64,000 bases of DNA, from NCBI GenBank assembly GCA_023614405.1, contig CM042694.1, positions 132,933,711-132,997,710 of the forward strand, given 5' to 3'. The DNA comes from Avena insularis (Eukaryota > Streptophyta > Magnoliopsida > Poales > Poaceae). Under the pieces are notes generated by a model that saw nothing but the letters and a program-made list of their open reading frames with translations, was not told the DNA's origin and did not search any database. Position 1 is the first letter of the stretch, and every line of letters starts with the position of its first letter. A program made the translations under genes and the position numbers. Positions 12,852-24,735 of the stretch are shown here, one piece after another.

Positions 12852-13852
12852 AAAAAAATTAAAACAACGCTTAGACGATTGAGACGGTCGAGGTTGTTTG
12901 ATGCCTAAAACGTTGAACCGGTGAGGTCTACGTTTCTGTTTATTAGGTCATACCAGTTCAGTTTTTTAAACTGCTATATGGTCTAGACAGCGTAAATGTG
13001 GATAAATTCGGTCAAATTTGTTGAAATTTGGTTAAATTGGACTAAATTGTTTCTGAGTTGCAAGTTGTGGGATTAGTTTTGCTCAGTTCACAAATTGTGG
13101 GACTAAACTACTCGCAGGTTGCAAGTTGTGGGACTAAAACCGTATATACCTCTATATTATTATATAACTTTGGTAGGTAGATATCAAAGCCGCCGCAATA
13201 ATAAACATTTATGAGTGAGCCTCATAATAAGCAATGAAGAGCCTCTATATCTATATACGGTGCAGATATTGAGCGCTAATGCAATAAGTTGTGCAGATTT
13301 TGCTTTGGTAGCATCACACAATAGTGTTGGCATCAACCAATTCAGCCCTATAAAAAAAGCAAGGACCCTCCATATCCATGTAGTACAACCCACCGGAAGA
13401 GGTCATATAAAGTTATTTGAATTTTGTATATTTGTGCCACAGCGATTAAAACTTTGCACCCTCATGTTTATGCTTTCTATGCTATACCACAAACAAGTCG
13501 TCTTCACCTGAAGATCATCAGTGCAAATATATGATGATGCCGCTAACAACTTTATCACTTTTGCAGTTAATTAAAAAGCACATGTTGCACCGCAGCGGCT
13601 AGCAACACCATCAATGGCAGCAGCGTTCGTGGACATGCAACGAGCTGCAGCAGCACAGGATTATCAATAGTGATAATACATGGTATACCTTGGGTAGGTT
13701 GATACCTAAGATGTTGCAATAACAACCACTTGGAGGGAGCCTCATAAAAAGCAACGAGCAGCAGGAGGTGGTGTTTTGACTTACACATGCATATGAACCT
13801 ATTATGAAAAGGTATACAAAATAAAATTAAACAATGTCAAGAAATTCTATAA

Positions 13853-14134
13853 GAGGTCGTTTGGTATCCATCATTTAGGCCTGGAATCCTGGAATTCATT
13901 TGCAATTCCATCCCCATGTTGTTTGGTTGGCACAGAATTGGGTTGTCATTTTATTTGGCAAATCCATCGAAATATCCCCATGTGTAAACCCGATTCCTAT
14001 CTCATACCCATCATTTGCAAATTCCGGTGACAACTAAACATGTGGGTGTTTTTGAAATTATAATATAAATGAAATGAATCCATGTATTCATTTCATGTCT
14101 AAATGAAATGAATACCTGGGTGCCAAACGACCTC
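13853..14134. mobile_element. Tourist-like (Harbinger) MITE
   Basis: A 282-bp element with inverted termini GAGGTCGTTTGGTAT and, inverted, GAGGTCGTTTGGCACCC. TAA lies on both sides (13,850-13,852 and 14,135-14,137). The terminal sequence is nearly that of the 1,972-bp Harbinger element at 2,009-3,980, which makes that family a candidate source of mobilising enzyme. It has no coding capacity. Confidence 0.9.
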
Positions 14135-14879
14135 TAAGAAAATTTCGTGTGCCCACATCCAAATATTCATAAGTTTTGGGGGAAGAGGAACATTTTGTGT
14201 GTCCTGCATCCTGCAAAAAGACAAAACATTCTGTGATAGTCACCATGGAGCATCCAAATTTATCTTATTTTACATGGTACAAAATATTCCTTTTTCGAAA
14301 ACTTGTCTGCAAACATGGAATGTCAGGATGTACCTTCGAATATTTTTTTCTATTTGAAAAGTTTTTCAAACAATAGGTTCATATCAATCGTTGGCCGAAT
14401 TGGATTTCCGCGAATAGCAGCGGTATGACTGTTGTACATATAGAGATTTTGAGACTATGCAATAAGTTGTGTGGATTTGTGTTTTCATAGCCACACAATA
14501 TCTTTTTCGTTCTACAAAATGAAATTAAAGACTGTCTCAGGTCCACTGTAAGGACATTAGGATTGTATGAGGAGTACACATGGAATTTCAGCGGGTTGCC
14601 ACTTCAGCCCAAGACAAAATCTAGTCAAATAATTTGATTAGCTTTCTTAACTATGATTCACGTATCACTATGGTCATCGCTTCTCAGTTTTCACCGGTTT
14701 GCACCAATTCCCACTTAATGTGTAATATAGGCAATGCTTGGTTGTTGTACCAAGGTTGTTAACATTTGTCACACTTTTTGCCATTTATTTATGTCTAAGG
14801 TTAGATGACCAAAACAAACGCACACTTTGCCACATTTCTCTAACTCTGTAAGATGTGCCCCCCTAGTTACATGAAAATA

Positions 14880-17450
14880 ATCTTGTCAGAAGTGTGACTA
14901 ACTCAGTCAAAGTTGCTAACTCGTGGTGTGACAAAGTGTAGCAACCAAAGGATATTACTCAGTCAAAGCATCGCTCGTCAGAAATTAGCCTCCTTAATAG
15001 AATTTGTATCATACTTCAACATACCCCACGACGGGAAGAGGTTATACAAAGTTGTTTGATGTTTGCAGATTTGTGCCACATCCATCTAGAAAACTTTACA
15101 CGCGTGAAAAGAGTCCATGAGAGCCGGCTCAACCAACTTAGCGTTAGGAGGCATCAGAAATTAAAATATCTATCATGTGTTGCATACAAGTAATTGTCAC
15201 CTGAAGATTAGGACACAAAAAGTGGGATACTAGGAACAATGTTATCATAGTTCCACTTAACTAGAAAGAACATGCTACACCACGATATCTCTATATTGCG
15301 GACATGTGGAACTGGCTTATTCGCGATACCTCTGCGGTTAGCAGCAATGACAGTCGGCGGTCTTGGGCATTTTGCGAGCAGAAGCAGTGTAGGCTTTGCA
15401 TCGAAGCAAAGCCCATTCATGTCCCTGAGGCCAAACAAAATATAATCAATGAATGTTGACTAGGTTTCTTAAGTGCGATTCACGTTTGCATAATATCGCC
15501 ACTGTTTATCAGTTCCCCTTCCATCTATATATCTATTCCATCTGCATGTAATCAGGCATTTTACAATGTAAAATTATATCTTAAAATTTTACATGTAGGT
15601 TATACGGAAGCAAAACTCACAAATTCCCTTACCTAAAGAGAAATATGAGCTAGCATGATTTGGATTTTTGTGTAACTTAGACACGAAGAGTGCATATCCT
15701 TTAAATATAATCCACGATATGGCATATTATTGGTTTCATATAAATATCCTTACTTTGGAACTCTAAGATATAGTTACTAAGACAATTTCTAGGATTTTCT
15801 TTGTCACCATTATATAATAATTTTGTAGAACTTGGGTAGGTTGATACCTAAGGTGTTGCACTAACAAAAACTTAAGAGGGAGCCTCATAAAAGCAATGAA
15901 TAGCATTTGCATCTATGTACGTGTAGAGATTGAGAGTATGCAATAAGTTGTGTGGATTTTTTTGTAGATTGAGAGACTATGCAATAAGTTGTGTGGATTG
16001 AGAGACTATGCAATAAGTTGTCAACGTTATATAATAATTTTCTAGAACTTGGGTAGGTTGATACCTAAGGTGTTGCACTAACAAAAACTTAAGAGGGAGC
16101 CTCATAAAAGCAATGAATAGCCTTTGCATCTATGTACGTGTAGAGATTGAGAGACTATGCAATAAGTTGTGTGGATTTTTTTTTACATAACAAGTTGGGT
16201 GGATTTTGTTTTGGTAGCATCACATAATGTCACACAATAGTGTTGGCATCAACCACTTGGGCCCCATAAAAAGAAGCAATGAGCCTCCATATCCATGTAC
16301 CATCCACCGGAAGAGGTCAAACTTTGCACCCTCGTGCAAGGATTCCATGAGAGCCGACTCAATCTAGGGTTAGGAGGTGTCGGAAATTATGCTTTCTATG
16401 CTATACCACATACAAGTCGCTGTCACCTAAAGATTATCAGTATATTTATGGGATGATGCCGCAAACAATTTTATCACTGTTGTAGTTAATTAGAAAGCAC
16501 ATGTTGCACCGCAGCGGCTAGCAACACCAACAATGACAGCAGCTGTCGTGGGCATGCCACAAGCTGCAGCATCTTACACAGGATCATCAAGGCAAAGCCT
16601 ATATATTCAGGCACGTCAACCTGAGATGATGTGCCTTTCACGATCCCAAGACAATATCTAATCCAGAATTTTGATTAGGTTTCTTCAGTGAGGTTCGCCG
16701 TATCAATAGGGCCACTGCTTCTCAGTTTCACTTCAATCTCTAAGTCCACTCCACTTCAATGTGTGCAACCATTTTACCATGTAAAATAGAACAAGCTACG
16801 CGTTTAACATATCAGTAAGTTGTGATCTGCACCACTGATTTGCATCCAAAATCATTATATTTTTTTACATACAGCGTGTACTGAAACAAAACTATGAGCT
16901 TGCATGTTTTAGATTTTCATGCAAGATAGACACGGGGAGTTTCATATCATTGATTTCATACAAGCATCCTCAATTTCAAACTCTAAAATATAAAACTAAG
17001 ACAATTTCTAAGATTTTGTTTTCTTATAATATATATAGTACTTTGGTAGGTTGATATCTAAGGTGTTGCAATAAAAACCATGTGAGGGAGCCTCATAAAA
17101 TGCAACGAAGAGCTTCTGTATCTCTCTGTACATGTAGAGATTTTGCAACTATACAAAAATAAATCATGTGGATTTCGTTTTCATAGCATCACACAATATA
17201 TCATTTTCTATCTACAAGAAAAACTGGAGATTGCTTCAGGCCCACCGATAAGTACACTTGTAGGATTATATGAGTACACATGGAATTTCAGCAGGTGGCC
17301 ACTTCGGCCCAGCCCAGTACTGACGGCCAGGCCCAGCCTAATATGCAGTGTATGCTTCCTGTAGAATGTACAGAATGACAATACGAGAGAACTCACAGAA
17401 CATATGTTCTAGGGAAGCCTTTCTCCCTTCCATTGTCTCGGCACACCGTT
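14880..17450. repeat. Array block IV, adjacent to the SINA gene
   Basis: This is the least interrupted block, with three sub-units in series (about 14,880-15,810, 15,811-16,740 and 16,741-17,450). It contains a recent internal duplication of about 217 bp (15,811 onward and 16,028 onward are nearly identical) and a short triplication of an ACTATGCAATAAGTTGT unit between about 15,930 and 16,021. The right edge runs directly into the 3' flank of the SINA gene. Confidence 0.7.
15811..16180. repeat. Young ~217-bp tandem duplication
   Basis: The text beginning TATATAATAATTTT at 15,811 is repeated at 16,028 with very few differences over about 150 bp, including the unusual TTGCACTAACAAAAACTTAA. Between them lie three copies of ACTATGCAATAAGTTGT. 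The near-identity contrasts with the wide divergence of the rest of the array and points to recent unequal recombination or slippage. Confidence 0.8.
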
Positions 17451-17674
17451 TTTCCAAACAATTTGTACATTCTAGTAGTAGTAGATAGTCACCCAGTACA
17501 AGAACAAAACAATGGAATCATGGGGGTGGTCAACAACCACAGAAGAGGCATGTGCAGGCAGGACAAAGCTACGATGACAACGGTCCAGTTCCGCTGCCAT
17601 GGCACACTTCAGAGGGAGGGAGGGCAGGAGAGGGAGGCGTTACGCCCGGTGGAGCAGCAGCGGCTCATCATGCA

Positions 17675-20249
17675 TCATTGCTCCTTCCAGATTCGGCCCG
17701 TGACCCGCAGCTTGAGCTCCTGCCTGGTCCCGCTGGAGAAGAACAGGGCCATGTTGCGGTGGATGATGAGGCCGTCGAAGCTGTCCCGCACCTTCTTGTG
17801 GCCATCTCGGATGCTCCGGGGTGTGCCTTGCCATGTCAGCTTCCGCCCGTTCCCACCTACCTCCAGGCTGTAGCAGAAGTTCCGGGCCTCACTCTCTTCG
17901 CCCATGAAACGAAGAAATGCCATGTATACCGGGGACATCCCCAGCAGGAATGCCTCGAAGTGGAGGCAGAAGTGCTGCCCAAAACACTTGAAAACCTGCA
18001 AAGGCAATGAGAAGACAGAGCATATATTAAGACCGGAAGGTTTCAAAGAAAATGACAAGGATATGATCATTGCTCACATTCAGAACGTCAAAAGATATAT
18101 ACTATTCCCTCCGATCCATAATAAGTGTCGCTCAATTTGCACTAAGCTAGTACTATAAACTTTGACTAGATGAGCGACACTCATTATGGATCGGAGGGAG
18201 TACAAGAAATGCTTCTTATTAGGCAAATTCTATCCTGTAACATATATATGCTTTTTTTTATGTTCAATTCATCAGAGTAAAGATAACTGATGTGTTTCTG
18301 ATTGGATACCCAGATAATGTCTTCCCCACAGGCACATATTTAGGCAAATACCAACTGTATGCCTGTATTTAACATGCCTAGATATATATTGCTTACAGTG
18401 AGCATCCATGTAGCGTTCTCCACTTCGTAAGGGTTGGACTTCACGTAACGGTGGTTAAAGGTGCAGCCTTCATGCAAGTCCACCTTATGGTCGTTTATGA
18501 GATGGGACACGAGCATCGGAACATCACCTGCAATCAGGCACTCAGAACCTGCATATGGACAACTGTATGGCCTGAACCTGCAAAGCTCCTCGTGCTTAAG
18601 TTTGTTTTGGTAAGGATGAATCTCGGCACAGCCCAGGCTTTGGTATTTGCATGGGAGCTGAATTGATTCGGCCACTTTCTCAAGAGCCAAGCATCTGATA
18701 TTTCCCAGTTCCTGGCGGCAAGTAGGGCAATGATTGTCTACCCTATGCTTGCAGCTGGAGCAAATTGTGTGACCATTTGGGCACTGCAAGAAAACCATAA
18801 TTATTCAGTATGCTATTTTCTTTTTGCTACATAAATCATAATTGACAAAACTTGTTCTAACTATCATGGTCTATTACCTCAAGCAACGCAATAAGCTTGC
18901 AGTTATTTCGACTTTCGATGAAATTAAATAAGGATCAAACAGAAAATTTGCAGAACTGAATGATCCCATTTTTTAGATAAAACCAAGGAAAGAAATAGTG
19001 CACTATAGAAAAATAGCACGGGCCTTAAAACACCATTAGCGTGTTATATCATGCTATTAGCGAGACACTGTACATTGATTAATTTAGCGTGAGCTCTCTA
19101 GATATGCTATAGCGCGCTATTAACGTTGAAATAGCGCACTATTTCTTTCCATGGATAAAACTCACGTTTCAGCATTTGCAACCGTTAAATAAAAAAATGG
19201 TGAAAATTATTACACATTAAAAAGATAACTACACAAGTGTGCATATAAAGCAAACTAGGAACAGCATTCTTGCAAGGGTAGAACACTTATGTGCTTGTTG
19301 AGGGTTGAGACATGCAAATGACAAAGGAAGGCAGAAGCATGAGCGCCTAACTATGCAAGTACATCACAAACATATTGATTTGCATTCATGTCGGATCTTA
19401 ACATGTTGAAATCTGGATGACTTGAAGATGATTGACCCAACATTGTAACAACAGACAATAGGTTTTGAATACAAAATGAAAAACAATTGCAAAATGTAAA
19501 CTAGTTATTAGTTGGAATTTAGAACATAACAAGTAAAGAATTTCCATAAGGAAAAAGGGCATGCTAATCTACGTGGAAAAATAATAATAGAACAATCAAG
19601 TGTACTTTTATTAAGCAAAAGAAAAAGTATACTTTACGAACAGAATAATTTGAGCAGCCAAGGACACTTTAGTATGTACATGTCCTATGTTGGCACAAAT
19701 CTTATACCTTACATATTAAAAAGCAATTTAAGTGAATTATCCACAGTTGTGGGTCTGGTAATCTGGCACAACTTTCTACACAAATCCAACCCAGTATCCA
19801 TGTCAACCGAGTCAAATTAAAACTAACAGGATCCCATTCGCAATAATATCAAAATTACCAAAGATTATGGTCTGCTTTTCAATAAAGAGACTTCCATTGA
19901 CTTAAAATGTCGCTTCGAGGTGATATAAAGAGTTCATACCCCGCCTCTGCATAGCATTATGCACATGGCCCAAAGATTCTGCTCTGCAGAAGTACTAAAA
20001 AAAGTAAAGACGCATTAGTATGCATACCTGAAGTATAGGTGGCCGCATCGAGTTTGTACATACTGGACACTCGAGCAAGTCATTCAAGCCAGTCAGTGAT
20101 GATAAACCAACATTGACAAGTGACGCAGCCCAGGAGGGCTTACTTGTAGACTCTCCATCAAGCCTAATACTACTGAGTGCCTCGGAGAGCCCATGGTCTA
20201 CACAATCAGATTCAGGGACTACAGTCACAATGCTGCTTCCTGGGGCCAT
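17675..20249 (-). CDS. SINA/SINAT-type RING E3 ubiquitin-protein ligase
   Basis: The gene encodes a 309-aa protein in three coding exons: 20,028-20,249, 18,397-18,783 and 17,675-17,995, each with GT-AG introns and frames that join cleanly. Residues 61-96 form a C3HC4 RING finger (C61, C64, C75, H79, C82, C85, C93, C96), split by intron 1. Residues 119-173 form the two SIAH-type zinc fingers (C119-x6-C126-x11-H138-x3-C142 and C149-x6-C156-x11-H168-x4-H173). The remainder is the substrate-binding, dimerising SINA domain, ending in RIWKEQ. The start is the ATG at 20,249 because an in-frame TAG lies just upstream. Length and intron positions suit plant SINAT proteins. These transfer ubiquitin to regulatory proteins in development, light and stress signalling; the specific substrate here cannot be inferred. 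Introns carry a Stowaway and a hAT MITE. The gene appears functional. Confidence 0.93.
18105..18200. mobile_element. Stowaway-like MITE in SINA intron 2
   Basis: A 96-bp palindrome whose arms read TTCCCTCCGATCCATAATAA and the inverse, with TA on both sides (18,103-18,104 and 18,201-18,202). It lies between coding exons 2 and 3. Confidence 0.92.
18984..19153. mobile_element. hAT-type MITE in SINA intron 1
   Basis: A 170-bp element with inverted ends CAAGGAAAGAAATAGTGC and, inverted, CATGGAAAGAAATAGTGC. It is flanked by a perfect 8-bp duplication, GATAAAAC, at 18,976-18,983 and 19,154-19,161; an 8-bp duplication is the hAT hallmark. The interior is built of 'ATAGCGCGCTATTA'-like motifs. The rest of intron 1 (19,162-20,027) shows nothing recognisable. 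Confidence 0.85.
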
Positions 20250-21760
20250 TGTAAAAGCTTCTTTCACATCGGGATGCACTAGATAACATCAACACCCCCG
20301 CCACTCCATTTTTCCTTGTGATGAGCTGCAATATTCAGTTCTATGCTTATTAGTGAGATATCTAAACGAGGTAAAAAAAATGTATTGCATACGTTGATAC
20401 TGAATGCAGTTTTCAGTTTAGAGGGGCTACATAAAACCTTGATTGAAGAATAATGGTAATTAAACTTCATTTATGTTCATAAGTCAGAAACATAGAGAAA
20501 CTGAAATCTGTCAAATAGCCCATCTCATTCATAAACTTAGATCGTTTCTAGAACTCCGACATTTCATTAAGGAGCCATTACATCATCCAATCCACATTTG
20601 GAATAACAAAAAGCTTCAACATTTTAAAGGACAACCGCGCTTCAGCACCTACCCTAGTTTGGTTTCATGACTACTCCCCCATTCCATATCATTTGTGGCT
20701 GATTTAGTACAAAGTTGTATTAAATCAGCAACAACTAATATGGAACAGAGGGAATACCTTATTTCTCCTCATTAGTTTCTGTCAAATAATCTATCTGGGT
20801 GGATTTAATTCATGAATTTAGAGCATATGTAGAACTTCAACGTGTCATTGGGAGAAGTTACTTCATCAGATCTACATTGCAACGAACCACCATTACTCCT
20901 TGTTTGCTTGCGTACTTTTGTTACGTGGCTATCTTATTATTCCCTTGTTCATAAAGATTCACATCCTAAGTGTACTACCATCATTCTTTTCCTCGCAGTT
21001 CTCCCATCACAACGGGGAGAAAAAGAGCGTCTGGTTTGCCCACACAGAGCAGAATTCAGAACATTCCTCGGAACAGGCAAAAACGGATTTCTTGAACAGC
21101 ATTTCCCCTTGAAGATTTGCATTGGCACTACAGTAGGAACTTGACAAACGCTCATGGACCTCAACTACACCAAAACTTAGCACGAGATTCAGTGGAAGGC
21201 CCGATTTCTCACCAAAATAAAATAAAAACGGCGGCCGCACCTCGGATTGGATCTTGCGCGCCCGAAGAGGAAGAACCTAATCGAACCCGATACACGGATG
21301 TTTTCCGGATCAAATTGAACACACGGCACTATGTAGAAAGGAAATCGGTAGCTTAATTGAACGGAAAAGGCAAGAAAGATAGATTTGGATTAGGTTGCTC
21401 ACGGCCACAGCAACGAGAAGATTTCAGATCCTCGAGAAGCAACAGAAAAAAACGAAGGCTTTAGAGCAATCGAGCTAGAGTGTCCTTACCGACGGACGAA
21501 GGAACCATTCCAGGTCGGGGTGGATCTCCACTCCGCGTAGGCCAGTTCAGTGCCAGCAGAGGAGACGCCGCCTCCGTCCGGCCGCCGTCAGCGAGGCCGT
21601 CGATGTGTGACGCCGCGGCGGACTGCGACCAACGGGAGGCGAGCAAATGGGGAGCGGGGAGGGGGCGAATTTGAGGGGAGAAATCGAAGACGAGGAGGAG
21701 GAAGGAGAGGGAGGTAGGGGGAGGAGAAGAACAGTGGTGGAGGCGGGGATATTTCAGTTT
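20250..21760 (-). promoter_or_regulatory. SINA 5' UTR with a predicted leader intron, and promoter region
   Basis: Upstream of the ATG the minus strand shows an acceptor TTGCAG ending at 20,326 and a strong donor GTAAGG starting at 21,489, preceded by GC-rich sequence (about 21,490-21,760) rich in CT and CCG repeats like a grass 5' UTR. This predicts a leader intron of about 1.16 kb (20,326-21,489). The frames inside it (for example 20,842-21,144 and 21,461-21,940) are not considered genes. No unambiguous TATA box was found in 21,760-21,960. The boundaries are inference from splice-site consensus only. Confidence 0.55.
20674..20754. mobile_element. Short Stowaway-like MITE in the SINA leader intron
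   Basis: Imperfect inverted arms, CTCCCCCATTCCATATCA on the left and a rightmost TATGGAACAGAGGGAA, lie between TA dinucleotides at 20,672-20,673 and 20,755-20,756. The central arms GCTGATTTAGTAC and TTAAATCAGC also pair. Confidence 0.75.
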
Positions 21761-22120
21761 TTCCCTTTTTTTTGTTTGTACATTAAATGATTTTGTTTTG
21801 GTGGATATTTCAGCAATTCTATGTACTGCCGTGTGAGGCCCACATTTCAGCTTCACTGAGCAGACCTGGTAGCCGTGACACAGACTTTGACACCTGAACA
21901 ACTTGTTTTTTTCCCTAATGTGTCCAACCAGTGGGGCCATAAATTTTGGGAAAATATCAATATCATATTCGAAAGTCTTAAAGAATATCTACAATCGTAC
22001 ATGTATTTTTAGATGTATACTATAGATGAGTTAGGTTTTATGATGAAATACTTTAACTTATTGGCTACATAAAAAGACAAATTTGAAGATTTATGACACC
22101 AAATGGTATATCTACTCCTT

Positions 22121-23382
22121 AGAGCATCTCTACTCATCCCCTGTACAGCGTCCGCCGCAATCTTTTTTTTTGCCCGTATGGGGGCGCCGGCTAGGTTAAC
22201 GAATTGGGGGGCGCTGGCTCCTAGCCGTGCGCCTATAAAAAAATCAAACATTCAAAATATGTTAAAACTTAAAATAACGGCGATTCCATAGATTGGTCAA
22301 ACATGTTTACACAGATACCGATGCAAATTTACATAAAACGGAAAAGATAAAAACTAACTCCTCCAGCGGCCAGAGGCGCTGCTCTTGCTAGGAGGGCGCA
22401 GCGGTGGCGACCCTCTGGCGACACCCTACAGGTCAAACAGCGAGTTGTATCTCGCTAGCTGCGTCTCGGCCTCCTCCTTGGCTCGGTCAGGGCTGGCACG
22501 CAAGTCCGCTTCGTCGGGGTATCTATGCCACGCAAGGAGGAGACGTGTGTGGACATCATCAAGTTGTTGCAGCCGGAGGTGCTCGGCAGGAAAACATGGT
22601 GGAAGACGTCCCACCCGTAAGGCTCGTTGGTGGTCCGGTAAGCCGACCCGTGGGATGGTGGCGCCCACAGAGGCGCTCGTCGGCCTCATATCGAACATGG
22701 CGGTTGATCACCCGTTGTTCAAGCGGCATCCATGGCGGTTCCTCTGGCTCCTCGGACTTGGAGTCAGAACTGTCTCCGCCGAACTCCTAGATGTTAGCTA
22801 CGCCGGAGTCATCGGAGAAGATCCACGCCTCGTCCTCCGAGTCGGTGTGGTTGGGTCCAGGGAGAGGCGGCCACAGGTGCCACAACTCTCTTGTGGGTGG
22901 TGGACGAGGTGGAGGAGGACGACGGCCAGGCATGGTTGTGCGCCGCCCCTACTGGCGAAAGAAGCACCTCCGACCGCTGTCATGGATATAAAGGGAGAGG
23001 ATGTGAGGTGTGGGCATGGTGTAGATCTGGAATGGCGATGGCCGCCGCACCTTCATAGAGAGAAAAGGGCGGGAAGCCCAGGCGGGAAGCAGTGGAAAAG
23101 GTGGGAAGCGCATGGCAGGAGAACACGCTGGCGAGAAATTTCACTGTCGTGTGGCTGTCGACGGGACGCTGCTTGGGAGACTAGTCATCTATCTCACTAA
23201 CATGGCTGACCTACATAGTTTTCAGCTCCATCCGGTACCCCCCGGTGGATTGTGTTTGGCCTGGAGGAGCCGGATAACAAAACGGTCCGCGCCGGCGCCA
23301 AAAAAAATTTGGGGCTGGGTTGGACGTGAATTCCACCGCCAACACCTCCGATAGCCCTTTAGGCCCCCGAGTGGAGATGCTT
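22121..23382. repeat. GC-rich element with inverted GAGCATCTC ends
   Basis: The interval is bounded by AGAGCATCTCTACTC on the left and, inverted, AAGCATCTCCACTCG on the right, a terminal motif often seen in grass repeats. The interior is GC-rich with overlapping long frames on both strands. The plus frame at 22,385-23,200 (271 aa) is arginine/tryptophan rich with no domain. On the minus strand, fragments such as DSSDSKSEEPEEPPW read more like a protein but are broken by stops. No clean target duplication was found. A decayed non-autonomous DNA transposon is the best guess. Confidence 0.4.
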
Positions 23383-23385
23383 GTA

Positions 23386-24000
23386 CTGTTTTTTAGATCT
23401 ACATATTTTTGTGCATAGACATGAAAATACTCTACTCAAATAAAAAATTTATATGTGCATAGCTCACATCAATATGTACATGTGTTTTTTTTTTCCAGAA
23501 TTGATCGAAGGTTTAAAATATCATTTTGAATTCCTAGGGTTGACTTTTATATTGTTTAATGCCTAAAAAAGTATAATGTCACACCACCTGATGCAGCCTG
23601 TTCTAGGGACAACTCTAGTGATTAACCCACAACACGATGTACCCAGCAAAGAATGTTACTTGACGTTTGTCTACACCAAACAGTGTGTCTTAGTTACTGG
23701 GATAGATCGAGGGTGTCACAAAGTAAATTAAAAGCATGGATATTCTTTTAACTTGATGTTTGTTTATTTTAGCTTTGATGGTTGTTTCCATCTTGATTCC
23801 TTCTCTTATGTTTTTGTTGAACCCTCGTACATAAATGATTGTCGGAGAGAGAGCAAGATTTTTGGTTCTTATTTCCTATGTTTTACGATGAGCTTTATGT
23901 ACTATACACGTGTACGCAGGCATTATACATTTATTTTGTAGTTACGCACGCACACACAACTTTCGGCATTTTTTTTAAAAAAAAACATATATTAATATGG
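23386..24000. other. AT-rich interval without recognisable features
   Basis: Nothing beyond low-complexity runs was seen. The short frame at 23,753-23,941 has no recognisable domain. It ends in a long A/T run near 23,970-23,990 that borders the next repeat. Confidence 0.5.
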
Positions 24001-24735
24001 TGAAGATATCAATTACACCTAATCTTTGCAACAACACATTGTCCTAGTGACCTTACGGATGCACACACCTAGAAAAAACGAATTACGAAAAAAGAAAAAT
24101 ACCGCTACAACGATCAATTCTTTGTAGCAGCAACACCAACACCACCAAAACAACATCAGGAGTCCAAACTCTTCAATAGAGACGCCTTCAAAAAGGAAAC
24201 AGTGCACGAGTGTTGCCGTTGATCAAAAATCATAGGTTTCACACCGGGGAAAGTCCTGGCTCACAAAACAATGCCTTCAACAAGGACATTGCAGGCACAA
24301 CCAATTAAGGCTAGACCTTGGATTTTCACCCTGCAAGGTAAGACTGTGAACTTCCCCTATGCTTTCTCCCCTGTTAACAGTCGCTGTTGTGAGTCATGAA
24401 TCACCAAGCCAGTTTCTCATCGCCACAAGGACTCAAACCATCATCGTTACCCTTATATCCATGCTCTCATGAATTTCTCTACATCTAACTTAACCATGGA
24501 TTGTTAAAGACATGATGCATGATGGTAACAAATAACAGAGCTTTGCAACGCTCCCTCTAAAACCAGTCGGTAAGAAAAACACATGTGTGCATGACCAAAT
24601 TCCTTTAGATCCAGCAATCTCCAAGCATGATACGCCCATGAGAGTTCGCAGACAGAGCCTTCCAGAACACACAGCTCCATGACAGATCAATAAGGACATG
24701 CATGAAATAGATCGTATGGGCACCTATAGGGCGTT
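24000..24735 (-). repeat. Possible antisense non-LTR or gene-derived fragment
   Basis: After a T/A run (about 23,968-23,990) the minus strand could be read as the A-rich 3' end of a non-LTR element, with the body extending toward 24,735. No reverse-transcriptase motif and no target duplication was recognised, and the frames are short. This could also be the internal region of the LTR element next to it. Confidence 0.2.

Larger units (their letters stand above)
10786..13152. mobile_element. Mutator-like element with long terminal inverted repeats
   Basis: The left ~450 bp (10,786-about 11,235) reappears inverted at the right (about 12,712-13,152), with matching phrases such as TTAGTCCCACAA, 'CTGTCTAGACCATATAG', TTTTAGGCATCAAACAACC and ATTTGTACATACGGT. 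Termini read GAGCTATATAC and, inverted, GAGGTATATAC. The 9-bp target duplication TATATTATT flanks it at 10,777-10,785 and 13,153-13,161. Long inverted repeats plus a 9-bp duplication define Mutator-like elements. No MURA transposase is present, so it is non-autonomous. It carries a GC-rich internal segment and a nested Stowaway. Confidence 0.88.
9830..14620. repeat. Array block III, interrupted by a MULE and a Tourist MITE
   Basis: Sub-units are seen at 9,830-10,785, 13,153-13,852 and 14,135-14,620. Removing the MULE (10,786-13,152) and the Tourist MITE (13,853-14,134) restores the same three-part order as blocks I and IV. The final part again carries the GTACACATGGAATTTCAGC segment but diverges before the SINA-proximal GAACATATGTTC stretch. 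Confidence 0.65.

Noticed and set aside
17433..18010. Plus-strand frames of 146 and 152 aa
   Set aside because: They are antisense shadows of SINA exon 3, which has clear family motifs on the minus strand.
21461..21940. Minus-strand frame of 159 aa upstream of the SINA gene
   Set aside because: It overlaps the predicted 5' UTR exon and donor site of the SINA gene; its CT- and CCG-rich sequence explains the open frame, and no domain is visible.
22385..23200. Long plus-strand open frame of 271 aa
   Set aside because: It lies in GC-rich sequence where frames on both strands are open by chance, has a biased composition (Arg, Trp, Ser), no domain, and is bounded by transposon-like inverted ends.
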